From contig JAHFSE010000013.1 of assembly GCA_023265895.1 (NCBI GenBank), positions 1 to 36,631 on the forward strand: DNA of 36,631 bases, given 5' to 3'. The DNA is from Gammaproteobacteria bacterium (lineage in GTDB: Bacteria > Pseudomonadota > Gammaproteobacteria > Pseudomonadales > JAHFSE01). The position numbers and the translations under genes are program-made. The notes under the pieces are model-generated. The model did no database searches. It was not told the DNA's origin and saw only the letters and a program-made list of their open reading frames with translations. Shown here one piece after another: positions 1-8,475 of this stretch (positions are counted from its first letter, which is position 1; every line of letters starts with the position of its first letter).

Positions 1-3000
1 CACATTGTTGCCGGTACCCATTTGAGTAATCACCAGATTGTCGGTATTTGGGGTATGACTCAACCAAAGTTGTTGTTCCGTCAGCTTGTTAATCATAAGA
101 ATATCTTGGTTGGTGGTGTTGGCGCCATTTTCAATAAGGATGTCTTTGCCATCGTCCGCAGTAAAAATATAGGTATCGTTGCCATTACCGCCTGTGAGGG
201 TGTCGTTACCTTTTCCACCGGTCAGTGTGTTAGCTGCTGCATTAGCCGTGATTTTATTGCTCAGTTCATTGCCCGTACCGTTAATAGCAGAAGTGCCTGT
301 TAAGGTGAGATTTTCTAAATTGGCGCCTAGCGAATAAGTCACACTGGATTGAATTAGATCAATACCTTCGTTGAGATTCTCAATGACGACATCTAAATTG
401 TTGTCTACCACATAAGTATCATTGCCCAAACCAGCCATTAAAGTATCTGCGCCAGTTTTGCCGTCTAGAGTATTGTTTGCCGTGTTACCGGTGAGGATAT
501 TATTGAGTGTGTTGCCAATCCCATTGATGAGTCCGTTGCCGGTAAGTGTTAGGTTTTCCACATTGGCGGCTAGGGTATAGGTAACACTGGATTGTACTGT
601 ATCGATCCCTGCATTGGTTGCTTCGGTAATTTTGTCACTTGTGTTGTCGACTATGTAGAGATCATTACCCAAACCACCGATTAAGGTATCTGCGCCAAGG
701 CCACCATCGAGGTAATCGTTTTTGGCTGTGCCGGTTAGTTTATCCGCCGCACTGGTGCCTAATTGGACGCTGTCCCAACTGGAGCCATCGGCGAAAACAA
801 ATTGCTCGATTTGGTACATGCGGTTGCTGAACCAGTTTTGGAGGGTGATTTGGTCGTTGGTAGTGAGGTTATTTGTTGTGTGGTTATTGAGCTTGATGAT
901 GAGATCATTGTTATTTTGGCTCAGGCTTAAATCATTCGCATGAATTCCGGTGCCGAATTTAATTTGGTCTAGGGTGTTTGCTGCAATAGGCGTATTTTGA
1001 TTTCCATAATAACCCTGATCCAGCAGGGTATCTTGACCATCACCTAGATTAAAAAGATAGGTATCTGCAGCACCACTGCTATATACAGTATCATTTCCTA
1101 AACCACCAAAAATGGTATTGCTGTAATCAGTTGAAGCGTCATAACGACTGATAAATTCTACTTTTATTAGGTCATTACCTGCGCCGCCATTCACTGTATT
1201 GTTAGCGTAATAGCTGAAAGTCACAGTATCGTTACCGTCACCACCGCTGAGTAAATTGGTTCCGTTACCGCGATCAGTAATGATGTCATCTCCGGATCCA
1301 CCTTCTATGACATCACTACCGCTAATATCTGTAATGGTGTCATTCCCACCTAAGCCTAGGATGGTGCATCCATCCCAGGAACCCACTAGATTATCCGCAG
1401 ATTCGGTACCGGTGATCACTGCACCAAGGGCAGTGAAGTAATCTGCGGTTAGGTGGGAACCATCGGCAAAATTCCATTGCTCAATTTGAAATACAGGGTC
1501 GGTAAACCAATATCGAAGGGTAATTTGATCATTGCTTGTGGGGTTGTTGGGATCGTTTATTTTTACAATTAAATCACTGCCATTGCGATTCACGATTAAA
1601 TCATTAGCGGTAATGCCAGCACCGAATTGAATGCGGTCGAGGGCATTGAGTCCAACAAATTGATATTGCCAGTAAGCTTTAATAGAGTAACCATCATCTT
1701 GAATGAGATCTTGGCCATCCCCCCGATTAAACAGGTAGGTGTCGGCGGCAGCGCTACCCTGTAGGGTGTCATTTCCCAGCCCACCGGAAATTGTGTTGCT
1801 GTAGTGGGCTGAAGCATCACTAGCGCCATTGTATCGAATCCAGTCATTGCCAGAATTCCCCTCAATGGTGTTGTGGGTGTATGCACTAAAGCTAATGTTA
1901 TCGTTACTATCACCGCCTATTAAGCAATTGTTTTGATCCATTAAGGATTCATCGTCTTTGCGATCGATGAGGATGTCGTCCCCAGCGCCACCGTCTAGGG
2001 TGTCGTTACCACTGGTATCTGTAATGGTGTCATTGCCGTCACCCCCCTTAAGAATATCGTCACCACCGATACTGCCACTATGACCATAAATGACGTTATT
2101 ACTGGTATCTGTGAGGGTGTCGTCACCTGCACCACCATCGATGACATCGTTGCCATCCCAATCTGTGAGGGTGTCGTTGCCGCCTAAACCAAAAATAGTA
2201 TTGTTGCTGTTAGATCCTTCTAAGGTGTCTGAATTTTCAGTGCCATAAATGATCCGGCTGAGTTCTGTGATTTGATCTGCGGTCATTATGGAACCATCGG
2301 CAAAAACCCATTGTTCAATTTGAGCGTTCTTGCCAGTGCTAAACCAATTTTGAAGGGTGATTTGGTCTTGAATTGCAGCATTAGTTGGATTGTTTAGGGT
2401 GACAATCAGGTCGTATTCATGGGAGCGCACACTTAAATCATGGGCAGTAATACCCGCACCGAATTGGATTTGGTCATCTCCTGCAATCTCGCCCCAATAA
2501 GCGCTGCTGTAGCCATCATCTATGATGAGGTCTTGACCATCCCCTCGATTGAATAGGTAGGTGTCTGCGCCGTTACCAGACTCAATCGTGTCATTACCTT
2601 TACCACCAATGAGTAGATCCTTTGTTCCACCGTTATTGTGAATCACGTCATTCCCCGTACCACCATCGAGGGTGTCGTTACCACGAGCATCGGTGAGGGT
2701 GTCATTACCTCCCAAACCTAACAGGGTGTTATCGGTTGAATCATAGGAGGTGATGTTATTTTTTAGGTTATTTCCTGCGCCATACTGTACGTTATCTAAT
2801 AGGATGAGATTTTCTACATTGTCAGCTAGCCGATAGTTGATTGCGCTTTGAATCGTATCAATGCCTTCGTTATTTTTTTCTATCACTTGGTTTTCTGCAT
2901 GATCAATGATGTAGTAATCATTACCCTTGCCACCCAGGAGAATATCATCGCCGGCGTTAGCATAGAGGGTGTTGCCATTGTCATTACCCAAAAAGATTTC

Positions 3001-4908
3001 TGCTTTGTCAGTGCCTATGATGACGTTGTTTGCGCTAGCGCTGGCTCGTAAAATAGTCCAAGCACCTAATTGTGTTGCTGAATCCCCTAACGAGTTGAGC
3101 TGATTCACTAAAAAACTAATGCCATCCCAACCTAATGCGGCAAGATGCGTTGCCCCTGTGGTTTTTATAAATTCTAGTAGATCGACTGTTGCTTGAGTTT
3201 GATCTCTCTGAAATGCTTGCTTGAATGCATCTTCTAGTGCGGTGAAATTATAGTGAAGGCCTTGTTCATCCGCAGTGAAATTTATTTGATCCAAGTAATT
3301 AGATAAACGACTGTTTAATACCAGTCCATTGTAAATATCAGATTTGAAATATTCATAGGCTAAATTAATTTGCGCCATTTGTGATGGATCTAAAAAAACG
3401 CTTAGGTGGCCTGAACTTTGATCCAGCGGTGTTAAGCGTGCTTGGCCTTGGGCACCACCATAGGTAAATCCCATAAAGCGTTCGACAATGCCCAACTTTC
3501 TAATAAATTCGTTATTCTCGGGGGTATTATCACCTGATCCAGCTAACATGTAGGTGAGCTGGACGCCTTGTTCTGCTAGGTCATCTGCTTGCTGCTTGAG
3601 AGATTTCATCCCAGAGGTGTTGGCCCATTTGGAAATGAAGTCATCGAGTAAATTCCATTGACTCTCACGATTGGTTTGTTGCAGATAGGTTTGCACAATA
3701 TCACCCAGTTCTGGCGATAAACTGATGGCTTCTGAGAGGTCTCGTACTTGACCGGATCCATGCAGCTTTGGCAGTGCTAATGCTTGCTCTGTTAGTGGTA
3801 TATGATCGGTAAATTGACGGTAGAAGGTGTTGACTAATAAATCTAAATTCGCTGTTGCGGATTCACTGATTTCACCAGTATGTCCTTCACTCCCATCACT
3901 GCGCGTAAAAATACCTGCATCGGTTTGAATATTGCCATTGCCTACGTTGATATTTGTATTGGTGGATTGCACACCAATGGCAATAATATGCTGCTGATCT
4001 AACGTCGTTAATTCATCTGCTTGACTGATACCATCTTGGTTGAGGTCTTGCCATACGCGTAGTGATTGAAAGGCTGTGTCTAATGCGTCTACTTTGCTGT
4101 CCTTGTTAGTATCTAATTCTTTTAAGGCATCAAATCCATTCAGCGCTTTTTGACCATCGGATTTAATCGTGTCTACACCAAATAATTCTCCTCCGTTATC
4201 AATTTCACCATTGTTATTTCTGTCTAATACTAACCAACCATCCGAAGGTTTTAACCAGCCGGTACCGGTTTTGATGCCATCACCATCGTGGTCAAATAAG
4301 ATGATTTGTTGTTGGGCTGAGGTCGTTTCAATGCCGTTGTTATTTAAATCCAGCGCTAAGGGATCTCGACGTGCCGGTGTGGTGCCTTGATTACCTGCAC
4401 CGCCACCTTGATTACCTGGGCCTCCCGGTGTAGGGCCACCCGGCTCCGGACCTTGACCACCGCCTTTTTTCTTATCATCGTCATCTTTTTGTTGATCTTC
4501 TAAATGAATATTGAGTTCATCTTGATACCAGTTATTGACAACCGCAGTTTGACCTGCGCTGTGAATCGTTAAGCGATTGCCTTCTAGGGAATATCTAAAA
4601 GCGCCATCTTCTGAAGCATAAATTCGAGTTCGATAACCTGTCTCGCGAGCGGAACCGGCAGTGTTGGAATTAATTTGAATGCTGCCTTTACCATCAGAAT
4701 CAATCACTGTGTCGTTGCCAGAAATGATGTAGCTGTCGAAATCTGTGCCGCCGATGAGTTTGTCATTGCCGGCGCCGGAATAAAGTAAATCATCTCCGCT
4801 ACCACCATTTAGCGTATTAATTAATGCATTACCAATAAGTAAATCATTACTGTTACCGCCGGTTAAATTTAATCGATCATCACTCGCAACAATGCCGCAG
4901 CAGACAAT
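1..4908 (-). CDS. Large RTX (haemolysin-type Ca-binding repeat) protein with FrpC-like module; 3' end beyond window, 5' end disrupted
   Basis: Minus-strand frame with codons at positions 1-3, 4-6 and so on; lines from 4801 down to 1441 and spot-checked lines below contain no in-frame stop. In-frame stop at 4909-4911. Translation has many RTX nonapeptides ([29 protein letters not shown]), FADGS..TADQ HCBP-related motifs and GIDTIQS..Y.LA.NVENL repeats. Not in the ORF track because its stop is outside the window. Confidence 0.9.
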   Translation of the reverse strand, partial: MVCCGIVASDDRLNLTGGNSNDLLIGNALINTLNGGSGDDLLYSGAGNDKLIGGTDFDSYIISGNDTVIDSDGKGSIQINSNTAGSARETGYRTRIYASEDGAFRYSLEGNRLTIHSAGQTAVVNNWYQDELNIHLEDQQKDDDDKKKGGGQGPEPGGPTPGGPGNQGGGAGNQGTTPARRDPLALDLNNNGIETTSAQQQIILFDHDGDGIKTGTGWLKPSDGWLVLDRNNNGEIDNGGELFGVDTIKSDGQKALNGFDALKELDTNKDSKVDALDTAFQSLRVWQDLNQDGISQADELTTLDQQHIIAIGVQSTNTNINVGNGNIQTDAGIFTRSDGSEGHTGEISESATANLDLLVNTFYRQFTDHIPLTEQALALPKLHGSGQVRDLSEAISLSPELGDIVQTYLQQTNRESQWNLLDDFISKWANTSGMKSLKQQADDLAEQGVQLTYMLAGSGDNTPENNEFIRKLGIVERFMGFTYGGAQGQARLTPLDQSSGHLSVFLDPSQMAQINLAYEYFKSDIYNGLVLNSRLSNYLDQINFTADEQGLHYNFTALEDAFKQAFQRDQTQATVDLLEFIKTTGATHLAALGWDGISFLVNQLNSLGDSATQLGAWTILRASASANNVIIGTDKAEIFLGNDNGNTLYANAGDDILLGGKGNDYYIIDHAENQVIEKNNEGIDTIQSAINYRLADNVENLILLDNVQYGAGNNLKNNITSYDSTDNTLLGLGGNDTLTDARGNDTLDGGTGNDVIHNNGGTKDLLIGGKGNDTIESGNGADTYLFNRGDGQDLIIDDGYSSAYWGEIAGDDQIQFGAGITAHDLSVRSHEYDLIVTLNNPTNAAIQDQITLQNWFSTGKNAQIEQWVFADGSIMTADQITELSRIIYGTENSDTLEGSNSNNTIFGLGGNDTLTDWDGNDVIDGGAGDDTLTDTSNNVIYGHSGSIGGDDILKGGDGNDTITDTSGNDTLDGGAGDDILIDRKDDESLMDQNNCLIGGDSNDNISFSAYTHNTIEGNSGNDWIRYNGASDASAHYSNTISGGLGNDTLQGSAAADTYLFNRGDGQDLIQDDGYSIKAYWQYQFVGLNALDRIQFGAGITANDLIVNRNGSDLIVKINDPNNPTSNDQITLRYWFTDPVFQIEQWNFADGSHLTADYFTALGAVITGTESADNLVGSWDGCTILGLGGNDTITDISGSDVIEGGSGDDIITDRGNGTNLLSGGDGNDTVTFSYYANNTVNGGAGNDLIKVEFISRYDASTDYSNTIFGGLGNDTVYSSGAADTYLFNLGDGQDTLLDQGYYGNQNTPIAANTLDQIKFGTGIHANDLSLSQNNNDLIIKLNNHTTNNLTTNDQITLQNWFSNRMYQIEQFVFADGSSWDSVQLGTSAADKLTGTAKNDYLDGGLGADTLIGGLGNDLYIVDNTSDKITEATNAGIDTVQSSVTYTLAANVENLTLTGNGLINGIGNTLNNILTGNTANNTLDGKTGADTLMAGLGNDTYVVDNNLDVVIENLNEGIDLIQSSVTYSLGANLENLTLTGTSAINGTGNELSNKITANAAANTLTGGKGNDTLTGGNGNDTYIFTADDGKDILIENGANTTNQDILMINKLTEQQLWLSHTPNTDNLVITQMGTGNNV
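3939..4365 (-). other. FrpC-like self-processing-type module (domain within the large RTX ORF)
   Basis: Translation begins [65 protein letters not shown] and continues [45 protein letters not shown]. This is the FrpA/FrpC-type module with an Asp-Pro at its start (D codon 4363-4365, P codon 4360-4362). Confidence 0.65.
4366..4490 (-). other. Low-complexity Gly/Pro-rich linker preceding the FrpC-like module
   Basis: Translation [43 protein letters not shown]. Confidence 0.75.
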
Positions 4909-5111
4909 TTATTTTTTTCTACCTCAAAACCAAAAGCACTTAATACTGCTGAACGAATTTCTCTGTTTTTTAAATTAAAGCCAACACCAATAGTAGGGAT
5001 GCCCACACTATCATAATACGGCTCAGCTTCTGCGCTCTCTGACTGCTTGATAGCCATCCAGCGTTGTTGTTCGTAGTCTGCGGTATTCAGCGTGTGATAA
5101 ATGATAGTCAT
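4869..5111 (-). pseudogene. N-terminal fragment of pesticin/GH24-like lysozyme-RTX protein, frameshifted from the downstream RTX frame
   Basis: 80-aa ORF with a good RBS (AAGGAG) and PYYDSVGIPTIGVGFN, matching PYVDSVGIPTIGFGFN of the 418-aa paralog. It ends in MID* exactly where RTX sequence ([16 protein letters not shown]) begins in another frame. Confidence 0.8.
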
Positions 5112-5237
5112 CTCATATTCTCCTTGAAAATAGGCATTAATTTTTTAATCTATTGGTCGATCGGTTGATAACTAAAAGAGCATGTATTAACAGTAACTAC
5201 ATGCCACTCCCCCACCCGAATTCCATTCCTATCCATA

Positions 5238-6134
5238 TCACTTGATACGGGACGTCCCCCAAGCAGCTGAATAAGTTTTTCCCTGATAGAAAAAGAAATT
5301 ACTATGAAATTCGCGATAAAGAGAATTTGGATTAACCTCATTAGTCTCTGAGTTAAAAATCGCTGCTCTAGATTCATTGGGCTGGGCTTTTCTACTAAAT
5401 GGCCTTTTACAAATAAGGTTATCCTGTCGATAAATCGTTTCCAATTTTCCATCATTATCGACATCTATTTTTGTTGTATATAGCTCATAGCCTGGTTCAG
5501 ATTTTAATAATCGTCCAAGCTTCTCTTGATCGGTTAAGCTTTTCATTTCAAGTGGCGTGAAGCGAATAGGATAGTTGATCTGATTAAGTACATCGGAATA
5601 TTTTCTTGGATCTAATTTTTGCCACTGCGGAAAGGTAAAATCTTTAAAAGTGAGTGATGGCTTTAATCCACAACCTAAATAATTATCCTTTAGCGGAAAG
5701 CTATCCAAATACTGTTGAAACGCATCACAAAGTGGTTTATCCCAACGCTTAATATCTTTGGGTTTGGCAATGTAGTGTCTGAGTAATGAAGGATCCTCAT
5801 CGGCAATAAATCCTTTATAAGCAATGAGTTTTGCTTTGTAGACTTTTTTTAAACAAATGATATTCTGGCACTCATTTCGATATTTCAACCAGTTCCGCTG
5901 CTGATCTTTTGCGATATCGCTCCACATGTCCGGCTGATTAGATGGCATTTGCAATACTTTTTTGTAGACTGTAGCCATTTCTTCATCAAGTCTAGAAAGA
6001 TTAGAATCAGAGCAAATCATCTTCTCAACTTTGCTAGCAGCTTTTGCGCAATTAAAGCTTGCTGCATGACTGAGTTGTGCAATAGTAATAAATAATGCAG
6101 TGATTAAAAATGGAATAAGTATTTTCGTTTTCAT
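5238..6134 (-). CDS. Secreted LprI/DUF1311-like protein, putative lysozyme inhibitor/immunity protein; C-terminus frameshifted (likely full length to 5150)
   Basis: Signal peptide MKTKILIPFLITALFITIAQLSHA; SFNCAKAASKVEKMICSDSNLSRLDEEMATVYKKVL...DQQRNWLKYRNECQNIICLKKVYKAKLIAYKG matches the LprI/DUF1311 pattern; RBS AAAGGAAGT upstream. Confidence 0.75.
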   Translation of the reverse strand: MKTKILIPFLITALFITIAQLSHAASFNCAKAASKVEKMICSDSNLSRLDEEMATVYKKVLQMPSNQPDMWSDIAKDQQRNWLKYRNECQNIICLKKVYKAKLIAYKGFIADEDPSLLRHYIAKPKDIKRWDKPLCDAFQQYLDSFPLKDNYLGCGLKPSLTFKDFTFPQWQKLDPRKYSDVLNQINYPIRFTPLEMKSLTDQEKLGRLLKSEPGYELYTTKIDVDNDGKLETIYRQDNLICKRPFSRKAQPNESRAAIFNSETNEVNPNSLYREFHSNFFFYQGKTYSAAWGTSRIK

Positions 6135-6166
6135 GTCGTGTACTTCCTTTCAGACTTTAATAATAT

Positions 6167-7423
6167 TTATGCCACTAACTTCCAATTAATTATTTCATCG
6201 TTAATAGCCAATTCACCTTCACTCCCATCACTGCGAATAAAAATACCTGTATCGGTTTGAATACTGCCTTTACCATCAGAATCAATCACTGTGTCGTTGC
6301 CAGAAATGATGTAGCTGTCGAAACCCGTGCCGCCGATAAGTTTGTCATTGCCGGCGCCGCCGTTTAAATTATCATTGCCTAATCCACCGGCTAACACATC
6401 GGAACCAGCACCGCCATTTAAATTATTATGGGTGTTATCACCCAATAATAAATCATTGGTGTTAGATGAATTTTTATCACCGGTAAGATTTTTTAATTCG
6501 CTGCTGGCTGCTTGAATGCTTAAGGAATCAAAAATACGACCTTGACCGTAAACATTGGAGAGTAAGGTGGCGGCACTTTTTAATTCATCACTTAAGATAT
6601 TGACATGGTATTGAGTTAATTGCGCTTCAGCCAATTCTAAATTAGCCTGACTAATTTGGCTTTCGTAGCTGTTTTCATAGGTTAATATGTCGCTGCGCTG
6701 CGCTGTAAACATTTGATAAACGTTGTAGGCTTCGTCTTTGTTAGCAGGGCCAGTGCCATTTCTGTATAAACCAAAAATCTCTGCTTCTAAATAACGACGC
6801 TTGGCATGTTGATTATCACCATTAGAGTTATATCTAATTTCATACCAAGCTTCTGCGCGGTTGTTATCTCTTATCGCAGAAGCTAAACCAGCACCCAATA
6901 AATTTCTGGAACCGTAAGCGAAGGAGAATATTACCGCGCGCTCGGCAGAGAAAGGAATATTGCTGAGGCCATTTTGGTTTTGCCATCTCAGAATAGTATC
7001 TTCGTATTTTTCAGAAAGCGCATTAAATACACTTTTAATTTCGCTTTCATTTACAAATGAAAAAGTAGAACGTTTGACACCAGTAATATTCGGATCTTTT
7101 GCGCGGTCTGCCATGACTTTATTTAAGTCTGCTTGTAGTTTTAATTTTCCTTCGGCAGTTTGTTGATATGTCGTGTTGCCAATGGCAGCAATTCGATTAA
7201 CGTATATTTGCTCTGCAGTGTTTTCTGGACGTTCACTCCCCAAGCCTTTTAAAATGGCTTGTGCATTAGCACCAATATTAAATCCAAAACCAATAGTAGG
7301 AATACCCACTGAATCCACATAGGGCGTTAAACTCACATTACCACTTTCTTCCACTTGTTTAATGAGTGTATAGCGCAACGTTTGATAAGCGGTTTCTGTT
7401 AAGGTGTTAAATGCAATAGCCAT
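6167..7423 (-). CDS. Phage-lysozyme-like (pesticin C-terminal/GH24-like) domain with C-terminal RTX repeats, putative secreted muramidase toxin
   Basis: TPYVDSVGIPTIGFGFN (Asp and Thr spaced as in T4 lysozyme D20/T26, Glu upstream in QVEESG) plus SAERAVIFSFAYG...RAEAWYEIRYNSNGDNQHAKRRYLEAEIFGLY, then [32 protein letters not shown] repeats; RBS AGGGAGGAAATAATCATG. Confidence 0.8.
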   Translation of the reverse strand: MAIAFNTLTETAYQTLRYTLIKQVEESGNVSLTPYVDSVGIPTIGFGFNIGANAQAILKGLGSERPENTAEQIYVNRIAAIGNTTYQQTAEGKLKLQADLNKVMADRAKDPNITGVKRSTFSFVNESEIKSVFNALSEKYEDTILRWQNQNGLSNIPFSAERAVIFSFAYGSRNLLGAGLASAIRDNNRAEAWYEIRYNSNGDNQHAKRRYLEAEIFGLYRNGTGPANKDEAYNVYQMFTAQRSDILTYENSYESQISQANLELAEAQLTQYHVNILSDELKSAATLLSNVYGQGRIFDSLSIQAASSELKNLTGDKNSSNTNDLLLGDNTHNNLNGGAGSDVLAGGLGNDNLNGGAGNDKLIGGTGFDSYIISGNDTVIDSDGKGSIQTDTGIFIRSDGSEGELAINDEIINWKLVA

Positions 7424-7425
7424 GA

Positions 7426-8175
7426 TTATTTCCTCCCTGGACGATCATTGATATGTTGAAAGGTACAACGAGTTAAAACGCCCGCGTCACCTTCTGTTGC
7501 TCTGGAAACTTCTTTTACCGTGAAATATTTTTCATATGAATGAAATTTTATGAAGTACCAACTTTTTCTAAATGAAACTAAATCACCTACAGAAAAAATT
7601 CCATCAAAATGATCCGAAGGTCTTCTTTGTTTAAATTCGGCAACTAAATATTCTATATAGTCGTCGCTTGACATAAGATGTTCTGCTCGATAAACCGTTT
7701 TTAAGCCGCGGTTGTCAATATCAATATCCGCTGAAAACAGTTTGAGGTCACCATTATTCATTTGTTTTTCAACCCTAGGCAGATATCCTGCAACGGTGGC
7801 CGCTTTAACAGACATATTTTGTGAATATCCCGGACTGAGAAATTCTTTAATAATATCCATGTTCTGCCTGGGATCCATCGGCTGCCAATTAGGTTCTTTT
7901 AAATTGGTCGTAGTAGGATGTAATTTACGTCGCTCATATTGCGGTGGTTCATTGCAGAATTTATTCATATTTTTTAATACAGCCCAACAGACAGGATAAT
8001 CTCCGCTTTCAACAACATGCGGCCAGCCTTTACTTTTAAGAAGAACATAACAATCTTTTGGAATGGGTTTGGGGTAAATAGGAAAAGCCGCAGATTTAGG
8101 CGCAGCCGGTTCAGCATGTGCGGAGACTGCAAAACTCAACAGTAGAAGGGTTAAGAACAAAAAAAATGTTTTCAA
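7426..8175 (-). CDS. Signal-peptide protein, paralog of the C-terminal part of 5238-6134; putative immunity protein
   Basis: Signal peptide MKTFFLFLTLLLLSFAVSAHA. Shares the pattern C...F/N...C...P.WQ.(M/L)DPR...D...L(F/Y)...IDIDN.G.L.TVYR..(H/N)L with the 298-aa ORF. Stop codon overlaps the RBS of the 418-aa toxin ORF. Confidence 0.65.
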   Translation of the reverse strand: MKTFFLFLTLLLLSFAVSAHAEPAAPKSAAFPIYPKPIPKDCYVLLKSKGWPHVVESGDYPVCWAVLKNMNKFCNEPPQYERRKLHPTTTNLKEPNWQPMDPRQNMDIIKEFLSPGYSQNMSVKAATVAGYLPRVEKQMNNGDLKLFSADIDIDNRGLKTVYRAEHLMSSDDYIEYLVAEFKQRRPSDHFDGIFSVGDLVSFRKSWYFIKFHSYEKYFTVKEVSRATEGDAGVLTRCTFQHINDRPGRK

Positions 8176-8302
8176 AAGTAGCCTTCCTTGGTTTTTACGA
8201 TAAGTAATTTCAATATTGAACGATGGGGCAAGATTATTGTCGATTAGCGATATTTTGTAAACGGCTTTGGCCGCTAAGCGGGGGAAATTTAACGCCCCCT
8301 AA

Positions 8303-8325
8303 CCCCCTCTTTCAAAAAGAGGGGG
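8303..8325. repeat. Perfect hairpin, 10-bp stem CCCCCTCTTT/AAAGAGGGGG, 3-nt loop
   Basis: Read directly: CCCCCTCTTT CAA AAAGAGGGGG, upstream of the RTX operon and downstream of the GAPDH gene. Confidence 0.7.
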
Positions 8326-8475
8326 GATTTGTTGGGAGACTTATTTAAGTTAGAGATTTTTTATCCGATGCTTCATAAGCGCGTCATCCTTGAGCGAGGT
8401 GAAATTGCTTCCATAGCTGAAATAAACAGTGGCGGCGATTACCTGAAATTGATTGTCAAAAATCAATTAAATTGA

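Noticed and set aside
22-1913. Listed ORFs 22-303, 639-830, 722-943, 1256-1441 (+) and 1596-1913 (-)
   Set aside because: Antisense or out-of-frame readings of the open RTX reading frame; compositions are typical of reading RTX repeats in the wrong frame.
2848-4390. ORFs 2848-3051 and 4169-4390 (+)
   Set aside because: Antisense to the RTX/FrpC-like coding region; no recognisable domains.
5256-5260. Phase variation at the G5 tract in the LprI-like gene
   Set aside because: Five bases is short for a phase-variable homopolymer; decay or sequencing error is simpler.
6327-7999. ORFs 6327-6515, 6960-7166, 7712-7999 (+)
   Set aside because: Antisense to the lysozyme-RTX and putative immunity genes; no RBS or domain evidence.
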